Of a stretch of DNA of 64,000 nucleotides, positions 10,701-20,723 are shown in pieces; position 1 is the first letter of the stretch, and every line of letters begins with the position of its first letter. Under the pieces are notes generated by a model. It worked only from the letters and a program-made list of their open reading frames with translations, ran no database searches and had not been told where the DNA came from. This stretch comes from Zygnema cylindricum (lineage: Eukaryota; Streptophyta; Zygnematophyceae; Zygnematales; Zygnemataceae): positions 1-64,000 of the forward strand of contig JBBHKE010003321.1 in assembly GCA_037447655.1 (NCBI GenBank), given 5' to 3'. Position numbers and translations under genes: made by a program.

Positions 10701-11879
10701 AGTTTGGGGAAACTTTCCAAACAAAATTTATCAATTTCGCTGAACATTTAATAGCACTCGATTGGAGATGCAAATAAAACTAAGAAGGGAATGATTGACT
10801 CATGAGCGACTCATTATTTATGTATGGACAAGAAAATTTTCAAGGAGATGGCCCCTTTGATAGTTCTAAAGAGAGTCAAAGTGGCAAGCGTCTATGTGCT
10901 TCTGATTGTGACATAGAAACCGTTAGGCTTTATTTACCGGTTACGGATGAACTCGGATGTGAGGAAGTTATTTTAACGTGATTCCATAATACTTTTTACA
11001 TTCTCTCCCGGACCTTCAATCTTGTCAGTGTACCTCTGATTCATAAATCCGACTATCAAGTTGTGGCAAAATCGGATTTGAGCATTGTAGCAGAAAACTT
11101 GGAGAAAAAACAACTGGCTTCTGGTCGTGATAAAAAGCGTGCGTTTTCGACTAATTTCAAGGAATCATTTTTGTTCTAAAAAGGTGACCTCAGTAGAATG
11201 TGCCATACTTACAAGGGGAACCTCAAACTCACGATTTGAAAATCATCGGTTCGTGGAATTGAGCTTACTAACCATGAGAAGGTAAATGGATGTGGTGGGT
11301 GTTGTAAGGGGAGACAGACTCGTAAGCAGAATCCGGTTAAGGATGTAAAATTCCGAGCCAAGAACCCATTGGAACTCGTTCACGTGGATCTTTGTTGTCG
11401 TGTTCAACCGGAGACCTTAGGTGGTTATCATTACATCTTTTGTGATCGTTGATTACTAATCCCAAGAATCTTGGGTAAATTCGATAAAACAGAGATGCTC
11501 CGGAGAAGTTTCAAGAGTGGGTTGTGATGGTCAAACGTAAATCGGTCACAAATTGAAATCGGTGAGGTCGGATAACGGAGGAGAGTTCGTCGTTTCTTCT
11601 GAGTTTTGCAAGGAGATTAGGATAATGCAGTGGTTTATTGCCCCTCATTCTTCCAAATATAACGGCATTGAGTAGAGGAATAATTGGACACTCCAAAAGA
11701 TGATCTGTGCCGTCATTCATGGCATAGGCACAATATCTCATTGTGGAAAGATGTGATTCTACCTTCGTATTACATTTGCAATTAGAGGTTGTCTTTCTCC
11801 AAAAACAAACTATCTCTCACTCGACTCATTAGAGGCGCTTCGAGAGTCCTTAGATCTTCTAAAGGCACCGTGGTAATAT
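10701..11879 (+). pseudogene. Copia A: protease and integrase remnant
   Basis: The protease active site is readable at about 10788 as I-D-S-stop-A-T-H, where the usual Gly codon is now TGA. Next come a segment resembling LVSVPLI (about 11016-11036), a GAG-pre-integrase CGGCCKGRQ motif (about 11294-11325) and an integrase core with the first Asp (LVHVDLC, about 11376) and second Asp (RSDNGGEF, about 11568). The expected Glu region (NGIE followed by a stop, about 11660) is broken. Multiple stops and frameshifts make it inactive. Copia B interrupts it at 11880, before any reverse transcriptase. Confidence 0.8.
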
Positions 11880-12332
11880 TGAAAGTGTTAATCTCTCTCT
11901 TAAAGCTTATGTCTAAATTCTCATCCTTTAAAATCCTAAACGCTATTATAGAAGTACACGTACTTTATTGTACTCTATTTTTATCGATATGAACTTCTTA
12001 GTGGAATGTACAAACCTTTAATAGTATAGAAAGGCACTAAGTGGAATGCTTACTGGTGTGTACATATCTAATGTAGTGTAGAAACGATTCTTAGGGGAAT
12101 CACCTTAGTCAATAGAATTATTCAATTAAATATTTTTGACTTGACTAGATCTACACACATTAGTTACGTCTAGTCCTAGATCTACCTCGAATCGACGTTT
12201 CACTTTGCAGTCCTATAAAGTCACTTGTCTTACGTGTTGACAACAAACTTCGTGCCTGCTTTCTTTTGTTTGTCATCTATTTATTTTTTGTCTTTTCTTT
12301 ACTTTTGGCCTTTGATGGCCTGTCATTCTCTA
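11880..12332 (+). mobile_element. Copia B 5' LTR
   Basis: Begins TGAAAGTGTTAATCTC and matches 16232-16715 throughout. It is about 31 bp shorter because the 3' LTR has extra sequence at about 16577-16615. I could not find a matching target duplication. Confidence 0.85.
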
Positions 12333-12343
12333 GGTTATGGGCC
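12333..12343 (+). promoter_or_regulatory. Copia B primer-binding site (half-tRNA type)
   Basis: GGTTATGGGCC lies immediately after the 5' LTR. From memory, plant initiator tRNA-Met has GGGCCCATAACC around its anticodon, so this site would pair with an internal part of the tRNA, as known for Drosophila copia. The array at 57758 has the same motif at the same place. Confidence 0.65.
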
Positions 12344-12439
12344 TCCCCTTTCATCTGTATCCAATTCCATTTCAAAGTTTCTGGGCAAAAACTTTTAAGA
12401 TTGGAAATTTCATTTGTAACATATTTTCACTTTTGAAAT

Positions 12440-13045
12440 AATCAGGGGTCATTTCAGTGGATCCGTCACTATTCTTGTCCTTCCGACGACCAACGATGCC
12501 ACTTACACTACCACGCAACTTGTTGTTGTTGCTTGGACCGAAAAGGACGCCACTACACTTTCTCGACTTGAACTCTCTTTGGACGGTCAAGTGTCAAATC
12601 TTGTCTGATCTGCAACAACTTCTCACGAAGCGTGGACGTTTCTATGTGCCGCATACGAAACGAACACGTGGCAAAATCGACTTGCCTTTCGTCGACAATT
12701 CATAAATATACAAAAATCTAAACCTGATTCCATGGTGACCTTCATTCAGGTGATCGAATCAATTGCTGGTGAATTAAAATGCTTTTACTATCTCGTGAGT
12801 CATGAAGATTTAATCAGTGGAATTTTAGGTGGGTTACCAAATTCTTTTGACGCTTTCATATGTATTGTCAATAATGACCCATCCCACGTTACTTTCTCAG
12901 ATCTAACAAATCCTTTGATGCATCAGGAAAAAAAATTGTCATTAAAAAAACTTGACTTAACTACTGATAGCGTGGCACTAACAACGCTTGTTTCCAAGAA
13001 ACTGTCCAATATTGCAGATCTCTACTATTTTGCAAGAACTACAAA
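12440..13045 (+). pseudogene. Copia B gag
   Basis: Shows the UBN2-type gag pattern: a WTEKDA/LSRLELSL segment in one frame (about 12530-12580), then, after a stop and frame changes, SMVTFIQVIESIAGEL and ISGILGGLPNSFDAFI (12726-12870). The order and spacing are normal for copia gag. No clear zinc knuckle remains. The ORF from 12732 is open for 133 codons, but the gag as a whole is interrupted. Confidence 0.75.
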
Positions 13046-13057
13046 GAAAGGGACCAC

Positions 13058-13633
13058 GTGGTTGACGCATTCCCTACGTTGTCACGCAATCGTGATAAAG
13101 AAAGTGCGACTAGGGTCGCACCAAAAAATCTAAACCAAAAATATCCTGCGAATCCCCATGTCGCGACGACACACTTCGGTCAACCTACGCATGCGCACGC
13201 CGCATTTAGTTATCCGTACTGTCCTCAACCTCTGTGGTACCAGGCGCCAAATTATATTTATCTTTTGCCAAATTATATTTATCTTTCGCCAGTACCACCG
13301 TTGACGCCGACCTCCGAACTAACTGACCACTCTGGCGCCTATGCATCTACAGCTGTCCGTTTTGCATCTACAGCTATCACATCTGCTCAAATCGTACCTA
13401 CCTCAATTCCGCCTGTGGATTATGGGTATGCCTTCACCACATCAGGTAAAACCTCTGAGTGGCTCATTGATAGTGGCGCTTCTCATCATATGTATTGCCA
13501 TCTTGAATTAATGACAAATGTTGTTCCTTTGTTGTTTCCTCTCAAAATCTATCTTGGCAACAATATGATATTGGCATCGAACCTGGTTGGACCGGAACAT
13601 TTTAACTCCAATAGAAGCGATTCTGTCCCATAA
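13058..13633 (+). pseudogene. Copia B gag linker and protease
   Basis: A Pro/Thr/Ser-rich linker with a 21-bp tandem duplication (13246/13267, PNYIYL twice) precedes the aspartic protease motif WLIDSGASHHM at about 13461-13493, which is intact. The frame ends at 13633; GAG-pre-integrase-like sequence (FGHLNGFSLASLQKGL, about 13871-13920) follows in another frame. Confidence 0.8.
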
Positions 13634-13979
13634 TTTTGGACAAAGTATACTTTGTCCAAGAATTAAACAAAAACCTTTTTTCGGCTAGCAGTAACGGAAG
13701 TTATGGCATTATCACCGAAAGAAATGTTTAGTTATATTCCTCTACTCTCACCCTTATTGGTAGTGGAACTAAACTAGGCACTCTTTATGTTCTTGATTTC
13801 TTTAAGAACTTTGCCTTTGCTAATATAGCTACTTCTTCTAACTCGTCTGTTTTCATAATTGGCACCTTCGCTTTGGTCACTTAAATGGATTTAGTCTAGC
13901 TTCTCTTCAAAAAGGCCTTGTAATTTGACTTGACAATTTTAATGAAAGTAAAATTGATTTTTGCAATGGTTGTGTCATT

Positions 13980-14474
13980 GGCAAAATGCCATGTCTTCCT
14001 TTTCATTATAGCAATTCTCGCTCACTATCCCCTCTTGATCTCCTCCATAGTGATGTTTGTGGACCTATGCGTATTGAAAGTATGAGTGGTGTGATATATT
14101 TTCTTACCTTCATTGAAGATTATTCACGTTTTACTTATGCATATTTCATGAAAAAAAAATCCGAGGTCTTTTCTCATTTTCAACACTTCAAAGCTCTTGT
14201 GGAAAATCGTCTATCATCTCGCATTAAAATATTAAAAACTGATAATGGGGGTGAGTATATGTCTAATTTTTTTTCTGATATTTTTCTCTCAAATGGCATT
14301 TTCTATCAAACTACTTCTCCCCATAGTCCACAACAAAACACTAATGCCAAACGGCTAAATCGCACACTTCTTGACATGACTCGCTCCATTCTTCATTTTG
14401 CTTCTTTACCTTATCCTTTTTGGGGCGAAGCCCTTCTAACCTCCTTCATTGCGTCGTATTATTACCAAGCGTGA
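13980..14474 (+). pseudogene. Copia B integrase core with altered catalytic Glu
   Basis: HSDVCGP and TDNGGEY supply the two catalytic Asp residues. The third motif reads QQNTNAKRLNRTLL, where the family has N-G-V-A-E-R, so Glu is replaced by Lys. The frame ends at 14474, before the usual C-terminal part of integrase. The substitution alone should abolish integration activity. Confidence 0.85.
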
Positions 14475-14600
14475 CGTTGTCTTTAATGAAACGCCACTAA
14501 TCTGCAAACTCATCTTTGATTTTCTTTGGAAAATTCGCGACAGATTGGCTGACGCCAACCTTGTTGACGTTCGCAATCAACCTACATTGAAATCAACTCT

Positions 14601-15395
14601 AAAATGACCTGACGTTGACATGTGGTTGACATGTGGCACCTCCTGGCTACTCAAAAGTACGAATCATTAATGACAAATAACACCTGGACGCTGTGTACTC
14701 TGCCGCCAAATCGTCGCGCCATTGGTTTGAAATGGGTCTTCAAAATCAAACAATTCACCGACGGATCTATCGAACGGTACAAAGCGCGCATGGTGGCGAA
14801 GGGTTACTTACAAACGGAAGGAGTTGATTACCGCGATACTTTTGCTCCTGTCGCAAAGTTTGATTCTGTTTGATCGATTTTGTCTCTTGCCGCAATCCAT
14901 GATTGGGAACTTCAACAACTAGACGTCAAAACTGTTTTTCTCCTCGGCAGTCTTGATGAGGACATTTACATGGATCAAGCTCATGGTTTCGTCATCATTG
15001 GTAAAGAATCTTTTGTTTGTAATTTGCAAAAGTCCATGTATGGGCTCAAACTGGCCCCATGTGCATGGTTTAAGACGCTTATCTTTGTTTTGGTAAAAGA
15101 AGGTTTTAGAGAAATAAGTGCACATCTTGGAATTTATGTCAGAGGTACAGGAGACAATTTAATCATTATCATTATTTATGTCGATGATCTCATTCTCATT
15201 GGTCCAAGTAAAATAGAAATACAAAATGTCAATGTCATTCTCTCATCACATCGGCCAATGACAGATCTAGGCGATCTTGATTACTCTCTAGGCATTAGTG
15301 TTTTACGTCACAGATCTGAACGCATTTTACGTATGAGTCAGGAGCATTATATCATTGAACGCATTTTACGTATGAGTTAGGAGCATTATATCATT
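14601..15395 (+). pseudogene. Copia B reverse transcriptase
   Basis: Classic copia RT order: [23 protein letters not shown], then [12 protein letters not shown], then the DTFAPVAK segment. After a stop at 14871-14873 come LQQLDVKTVFLLG, MYGLKLAPCAW and the catalytic YVDD box (about 15178-15189). Near the end a 39-bp block is tandemly duplicated (15318 and 15357); the second copy carries a TAG where the first has CAG. Confidence 0.85.
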
Positions 15396-15416
15396 GATCT
15401 TTTAGAACAGTTTAAA

Positions 15417-16206
15417 ATGGCTGATTGTATTCCGGTGACTAACCCCCTTGATCCCAATACTTCTCTTACCAAAATAGCCTCCGATGGGAATGCCCAAGAA
15501 GATATAGGTTCCCTTTATTGCTCTATTATAGGAAAGTTGATGTATGCTATGCTTGGTACTAGGCCGGATATTTGTATTGTTGTTTGTCTTTTGTCGCAAT
15601 TCTCTCATTGTGCAACCCTTAGGCATCTCCAAGCTGCCAAAAGAGTACTCCGATATCTTCAAGGGACCAAGCATCTTCACCTCACTTTCTCTTTTTCTAC
15701 CCCTTTCTCATCCTCCTTATCTTTTTCTTCTTCCCCGGATACCTCCATTTTTGGCTATTGTGAGGTGGATTGGGGAAATCAACCCGACGATCGGCGCTCA
15801 ATTTCTGGTGTTTGTTTCTCCCTCGGTAACGGCCTTGTCTCTTGGTCTTCCCGCAAGCCACCGACGATTGCCCTCTCCTCCATTGAAGCAGAGTATATGG
15901 CTGGCAACTCGGTCACCAAGTCGGCCATTTGGCCGCCTTCTCACCGATCTCTCTTTTCTTCCCTCTACCCCTACTCCCATCTTTTGTGATTCTCAAGGGG
16001 CTTTAGCTATTATGAAGAATCCGATTCATCACACTCGCACCAAACACATTGATATTCAATTTCATTTTACTCGTGATAAAAACATTGACGGCACTGTTTT
16101 TTTCTCTCATTGTGCTACCACTTCACAACTTGCCGATTTCCTTACTAAACCTCTCCCTTGTCCTTTTCTCCACAAACATCTTTTTACCACCGGTCTTCGT
16201 GACTAG
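15417..16206 (+). pseudogene. Copia B RNase H region
   Basis: MYAMLGTRPDI, RVLRYLQGTKHLHL, an acidic FGYCEVDWGNQPDDRRS segment and LSSIEAEYMA are in one frame (15417-15989). The HHTRTKHIDIQFHF and LADFLTKPLP motifs that end copia pol continue in a second frame (to 16206), so there is a frameshift at about 15900-15990. Confidence 0.85.
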
Positions 16207-16219
16207 CCATGCTTCAATC

Positions 16220-16231
16220 GAGGGGGGGTAT
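16220..16231 (+). promoter_or_regulatory. Copia B polypurine tract
   Basis: 'gagggggggta' lies just before the 3' LTR start TGAAAGTG and shortly after the last pol codons, the expected position for the plus-strand primer. Confidence 0.8.
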
Positions 16232-16715
16232 TGAAAGTGTTAATCTCTCCCTTAAAGCTTATGTCTAAATTCACATCCTTTAAAATCCTAAACGCTACTA
16301 TAGAAGTACACGTACTTTATTGTACTCTATTTTTATCGATATGAACTTCTTAGTGGAATGTACATACCTTTTATAGTATAGAAAGACACTTAGTGGAAGG
16401 CTTAGTGGTGTGTACATACCTATTGTAGTGTAGAAGCGATTCTAAGTGGAATCGCCTTAGTCAATAGAATTCGTCAATTGAATTCTTTTGACTTGACTAC
16501 ATCTACCCACATTAGTTACGTCTAGTCCTAGATCTTCCTTGAACCGACGTTTCACTTCGCTGTTCTATAAAAGTCACTTGTCTTACATGTATTTTTTATC
16601 AATTACTAAAAGGACATCTTGACGACAAACTTCCTGCCTACTTTCTTTTGTTTGTCATCTATTTATTTTCTGTCTTTTCTTTACTTTTTGTCCTTTGATG
16701 GCCTTTCATTCTATA
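16232..16715 (+). mobile_element. Copia B 3' LTR
   Basis: Matches 11880-12332, ending TCATTCTATA where the 5' LTR ends TCATTCTCTA. LTR divergence is moderate with a 31-bp length difference, so the insertion is not recent. Confidence 0.85.
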
Positions 16716-17895
16716 AGTAGTCCCCGATCCGGGTGGTGAGGGCATATTCTGCTTATTTTTCCCCCGGCCATGGCTACCTCTCACTCACTCACAAAACTAC
16801 AACTTTCATTGTAAACTGAATATCCGGCCTGCTCGGGCAAGATCAATCTCACACCGGGATGCGCACCGTACACAAATTCTCACAAGGGAATGCACCTACG
16901 CACGATAAAATAATCTCACAAAACATCACCATAGAAAGGTCTCCGCAAGATATACATTTTTAAGCCGAAGCTTTTTCTCACACTCACTCCTTCAGAATTC
17001 TTCTTCCCTCAACCTAACTTAAAGCCTGGAATACAACTCACAGAATAAGTGCCGCGAGACCAAAACTAACCTACCTTAATCCTTCGACACAAAATTCAGG
17101 CACTCACCGTTACATACAAATGGACTAACAGTATTTCACTACTCAAAAACATGCATAATAGAAACTGAATGTGAGCAGGGCCGTGTGTACGGTTTGAACG
17201 CAAAACTCTACACGTACGAAACAATACTAAAGCAAACATAGTGAACAAACCTAAACACGCACTGGAAAACTTAGCCAATTCCCCTATCCGCTCGCTGCAA
17301 ATCCTATCAAAACCTTGACTGTGAGCTTGGTCACGCCTTCTCTCTTGATTTTTTTTGTAAATATTTGACTTCATCCAATCCAGCATATGATGTGCCCAGA
17401 TGTCAATAGGTAAATTCCATATGTTTTTTATCGACGGATAAAATGCCACTTAGTACGATATAGGCATTAAGTGTTACTGATATTAACATAAATTTGTTTG
17501 TAAGCATTATAAAATCACATGTTTTTTTTTCTATTCGGACATAGCAAATTAGGTGGTTTTTTTTTATGTTATGGGAATTTTACATCCATATTTCATATGA
17601 AACACACTATTCTCAAGCTCGCTTTGCCCTTGAAACTCAAAAAGTTGAGAAACATATGATGACACTAGATCTAATACGTTTTGTGAATGTACGTGCAGAA
17701 TAATTGAGCTTTCAATTCTAATATTTATAAAAGATGCACATGTATTATGGCTTCCAATAAGCTTTTCCTTTATCATGTTTGGATTTCCTTGCTATTCTTT
17801 TTTACTACACGTTAACTAAACCTGCTGTAACAAAAATTGACACAGTAAAAAGTCTTCAAGAATTTTTGCTCTGACTAACTATATCTCTTTGTGGA
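16716..17895. other. Unassigned region
   Basis: No recognisable protein or RNA. A minus-strand ORF (17096-17449, 117 codons) has hydrophobic stretches but no motif I know. The first 350 bases have LTR-like composition but I found no partner repeat. Confidence 0.3.
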
Positions 17896-18018
17896 GAATT
17901 GTCCACTACAAACTCCACACGTGTGTATCGCGTTCAAGCTGGTTGGTCTGAGGGAACCACCAGTGTCTGCTCATCGGACTATAAATTCGGTTTACAGGCT
18001 TGCATAAGCTACAATAGT

Positions 18019-18090
18019 GGCCGATTGGCTCAGTTAGTAGAGCTTGTGTACGCCTAACACCATGTCCCGGGTTAGATCCCCATATCGGCC
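18019..18090 (+). tRNA. tRNA-like sequence 1 (probable pseudogene or SINE core)
   Basis: 72 nt with a perfect 7-bp acceptor stem (GGCCGAT / ATCGGCC), a 4-bp D stem (GCTC/GAGC) and a box-B-like GGGTTAGATCCC. The anticodon arm has one mismatch and C at the position before the anticodon; the loop would place GCC (Gly) as anticodon. The outer T-stem pairs are mismatched. I judge it a decayed or repeat-borne tRNA rather than a functional gene. Confidence 0.45.
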
Positions 18091-18326
18091 ATTTTCCAAA
18101 GTTAATGCTTTGGCGCCCATGCGGTACGTTGAATATCGCCAACTCTCTACATGGTATTGAAACCGGGGGGCGTATGTCAAGTCACACGAGATGGCATACA
18201 TCCTGAAGAATTGTCCAATATGGACTCCACACGTGTGTACCACGTTCAAGCTGGTTGTTCCGAGGGAACCACAAGTGCGTCGCTCATCGCCATATAAATT
18301 CGGTATAGGCGCTTGCGTACCCTTTC

Positions 18327-18402
18327 AGCAGCTTAGCTTAATCGGTAGAGATTGTGTACGGCTACACTACAGTAGCTCTCGGGTTCGATCCCCAACTTGG
18401 CT
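18327..18402 (+). tRNA. tRNA-like sequence 2 (probable pseudogene or SINE core)
   Basis: 76 nt at the equivalent position of the second repeat unit. It has a box-A-like TAGCTTAATCGGTAGAG and a perfect box B (GGTTCGATCCC), but the acceptor stem pairs poorly. It is less tRNA-like in structure than copy 1, although its box B is better. Confidence 0.35.
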
Positions 18403-18463
18403 ATTTTTCGAAGTTATTACTTTAGCACCCATGCGATAAGCTGAATATCGTCGATTCTCTACA

Positions 18464-19499
18464 CTCTCCTCTACTTTGGTATGGAATATAATTATACTGG
18501 TTGTTATTTTAGTGGACAAAACATGGTGTTGAGGACATAAACAAAAAAAACACTACGTGAACTATGTGTTCTCTTTGTTGTACTTAGTCTAAATTCTTCT
18601 TGCACTCACAAAGTTGATCGTGAGCGGCACAAGTTCTGTGCGTACACTATCAAACAATTTGCAACAAATTCGCAAAAAAATGTTACATTTAGTCATTTTG
18701 AATATTGCAGAAATGTTCCCTGAGGTATATCTTTACCTGAGCACAACTGGCATTACCGAGCGTATAAATTTGGCTCCAATCACCTTCTCGTCCATTTCCG
18801 GCATCACATACTCCTGCAAAGATTTCAATAACGAGCTTCGATTTTTTTTTAGAACAAAGAGATTCTATTCAGTTGTTTTTCTGTAAACCAGGTCAGCCTT
18901 TTGTAAATAATAGCTCTGCATTCTAGTTTTGTGTCTTGTACTTACGTCTCATACTTTACTTTTGATACAAAATCCCCTTAGAATTTTGTTCACCAAAAAC
19001 CCCCACCTATCTACTTGACGCTTAGTTAGCGCTCTCTTTTCTTAGGGCAAATAGGAATACTTCAATAGATTACGCTTCCTAAGAGTGACGCACTTTCTTA
19101 TCTATTTATTATGAGCTCGCAAATATGAATAACGTCACTTTGAAAACCGGAAAGCATTATCTTCTCTCGCTTTGTCTTCTTTATTATCTTTTCTCGTTTT
19201 TGCCATCTTTTGTATTTTGTCCGTTATGGCCCGAACTCTGTTGTCTTCTACAAGCCTACCAATAGAATTTCAATTTGCAAAAAGAAAATTGCGTACCATT
19301 ACGCTACAACCAAAAAAATGAGCCACCAGCATCTATAATGCACAAGGGGAAAAATTTGAGCACAAACAGAGTTGACGCCTCTCAAGTGTGAAATTCTGAG
19401 TAGAAAAGCCGGACAGTCATTTAGGACGTATTGATAAGGCATTTGTATGTATGTACGCTAAGCATTTTAGTAGTGCAGATTTTTTATTCCCAAGTGACA
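18464..19499. other. Unassigned AT-rich region
   Basis: Only short, unrelated ORFs; I see no repeat ends or motifs that I can support. Confidence 0.3.
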
Positions 19500-19770
19500 C
19501 AAGTAGACAGCCTCCATTGGAGATTGGACATTGGATCGCTGGACATTGTAGTTTGAAATTTGAACATTGGATGTTGAAATTTTAACAATGGACGTTGGAC
19601 ATTGAGGGTCAAACGCTCGATATTGGACATAAGAGATCGCGCTTTAAACATTGAATGTTCATTGTTTAGCGTCAGATGTTGGACATTTCGAATTGGACGC
19701 TAGGAATTGGACAACAAGCGACATTAAACATTGAACACAGACAAAGATGGGTGGATATTCCACATCTAAC
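19500..19770 (+). repeat. Degenerate 'ttggacattg' minisatellite-like tract
   Basis: Words such as ttggacattg, gaacattggatgttg, ggacgttggacattg and cgacattgga recur about every 10-25 bases over some 270 bp, in no strict period. They look like a decayed simple repeat. Confidence 0.55.
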
Positions 19771-20268
19771 CTTCGACATTGGATAATTTACATTCAACTT
19801 TCGCCATTTGACGTCAGGCAATGGGTTTGCACATTGAAGTTGTTACACTGCCATGAGGTTTCATATCAGCATAGTTCACGCCGGATTAAAGATAACAGAT
19901 TTTTATTGAAATATTCCTCTTTTATCGCCCGCAAGCCTCTTATGCTAATTGTAGGCAGCTTAAAGTTGAGATTCTGATGAATGTCACATGTTTGTTGCAA
20001 TACTTAACAAACATATTATTGAAGGTGGAATTAACAACAATGTCTCCAAATCTTGCTAACGAGCATTGGGATTAGAAAGGTCAAGCACGTAGCGTCCATT
20101 TTCTTACTCTATTTCGGAACATAAAATGTTTTTTTTTGCGTGAAAAAAAATAATTTCAACAAGAGTCATTTTTGAAAACTTGGTTGATGTCCAAAATCTT
20201 GATGTTGAACGTTCTTATTGCAAACATAACCATCATTATTAATATACTTCACAATGATATTTTCTACT

Positions 20269-20661
20269 TTATTTTGTTATTAGAAATTCATCAAATTCTA
20301 TTTGGGGCTTAGATTTTTTGTCGATAAAAAGATTGGCTATTTGAGACTTTACCGCATGGATCCTAATTGGTGCCGGTGGTCCAAAATCCGTTGAAGATGA
20401 CGACAGACTATTCTCTTTATACTCGATCGTAGTCGTAACGGCAGTTAATCTGGTACTCGGCGAGGGACCCGGTGTCACTAGTGGTGGAGGACTCGAGAGG
20501 TCGGGATATATTTGAGGTTCAGAACTTGAAGGTGATTCATAATAAGGTAAGGGTGAGGGCGACTGGAGACGCCCAGAAAAAGGTAACCAACTACCTTCGG
20601 GAGTATTCCCAGAGATGGGTCCAGTATTATTTGCGGAATTAAGTTTGGGGCTCTCAACCAA
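20269..20661 (-). CDS. Hypothetical Pro/Ser-rich ORF
   Basis: 130 codons from Met at 20661 to the stop. The middle is rich in Pro and Ser (SPSPLPYYESPSSS, SSPPPLVTPGPSPS); the end is more ordinary (KSQIANLFIDKKSKPQIEFDEF). It is surrounded by AT-rich noncoding DNA and its composition differs from the flanks, so it could be an exon of an unknown gene or a relic. I recognise no domain. An overlapping ORF in another frame starts at 20723. Confidence 0.25.
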   Translation of the reverse strand: MVESPKLNSANNTGPISGNTPEGSWLPFSGRLQSPSPLPYYESPSSSEPQIYPDLSSPPPLVTPGPSPSTRLTAVTTTIEYKENSLSSSSTDFGPPAPIRIHAVKSQIANLFIDKKSKPQIEFDEFLITK

Positions 20662-20723
20662 TAATCTATTTGATTTATAGATTTTTTCGTTAAAAAATTG
20701 ATCATAACGTACTTGAAGTACAC

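Larger units (their letters stand above)
17896..18463 (+). repeat. Tandem pair of about 255-bp repeats with tRNA-like cores
   Basis: Unit 1 (17896-18151) and unit 2 (18208-18463) share 'gaattgtcca', 'ctccacacgtgtgta', 'cgttcaagctggttg', 'gagggaaccac', then a tRNA-like core, then 'gcgcccatgcg/agcacccatgcg' and 'gaatatcg'. The period is 312 bp. Their diverged state suggests an old duplication or two SINE-like copies. Confidence 0.8.

Noticed and set aside
11880-16715. Target-site duplication for copia B
   Set aside because: The bases next to the two LTR ends (left ...aatat, right agtag...) do not match, so no duplication is claimed.
17096-17449. 117-codon minus-strand ORF as a membrane protein gene
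   Set aside because: Hydrophobic runs are common in AT-rich noise; there is no motif, intron context or similarity that I can name.
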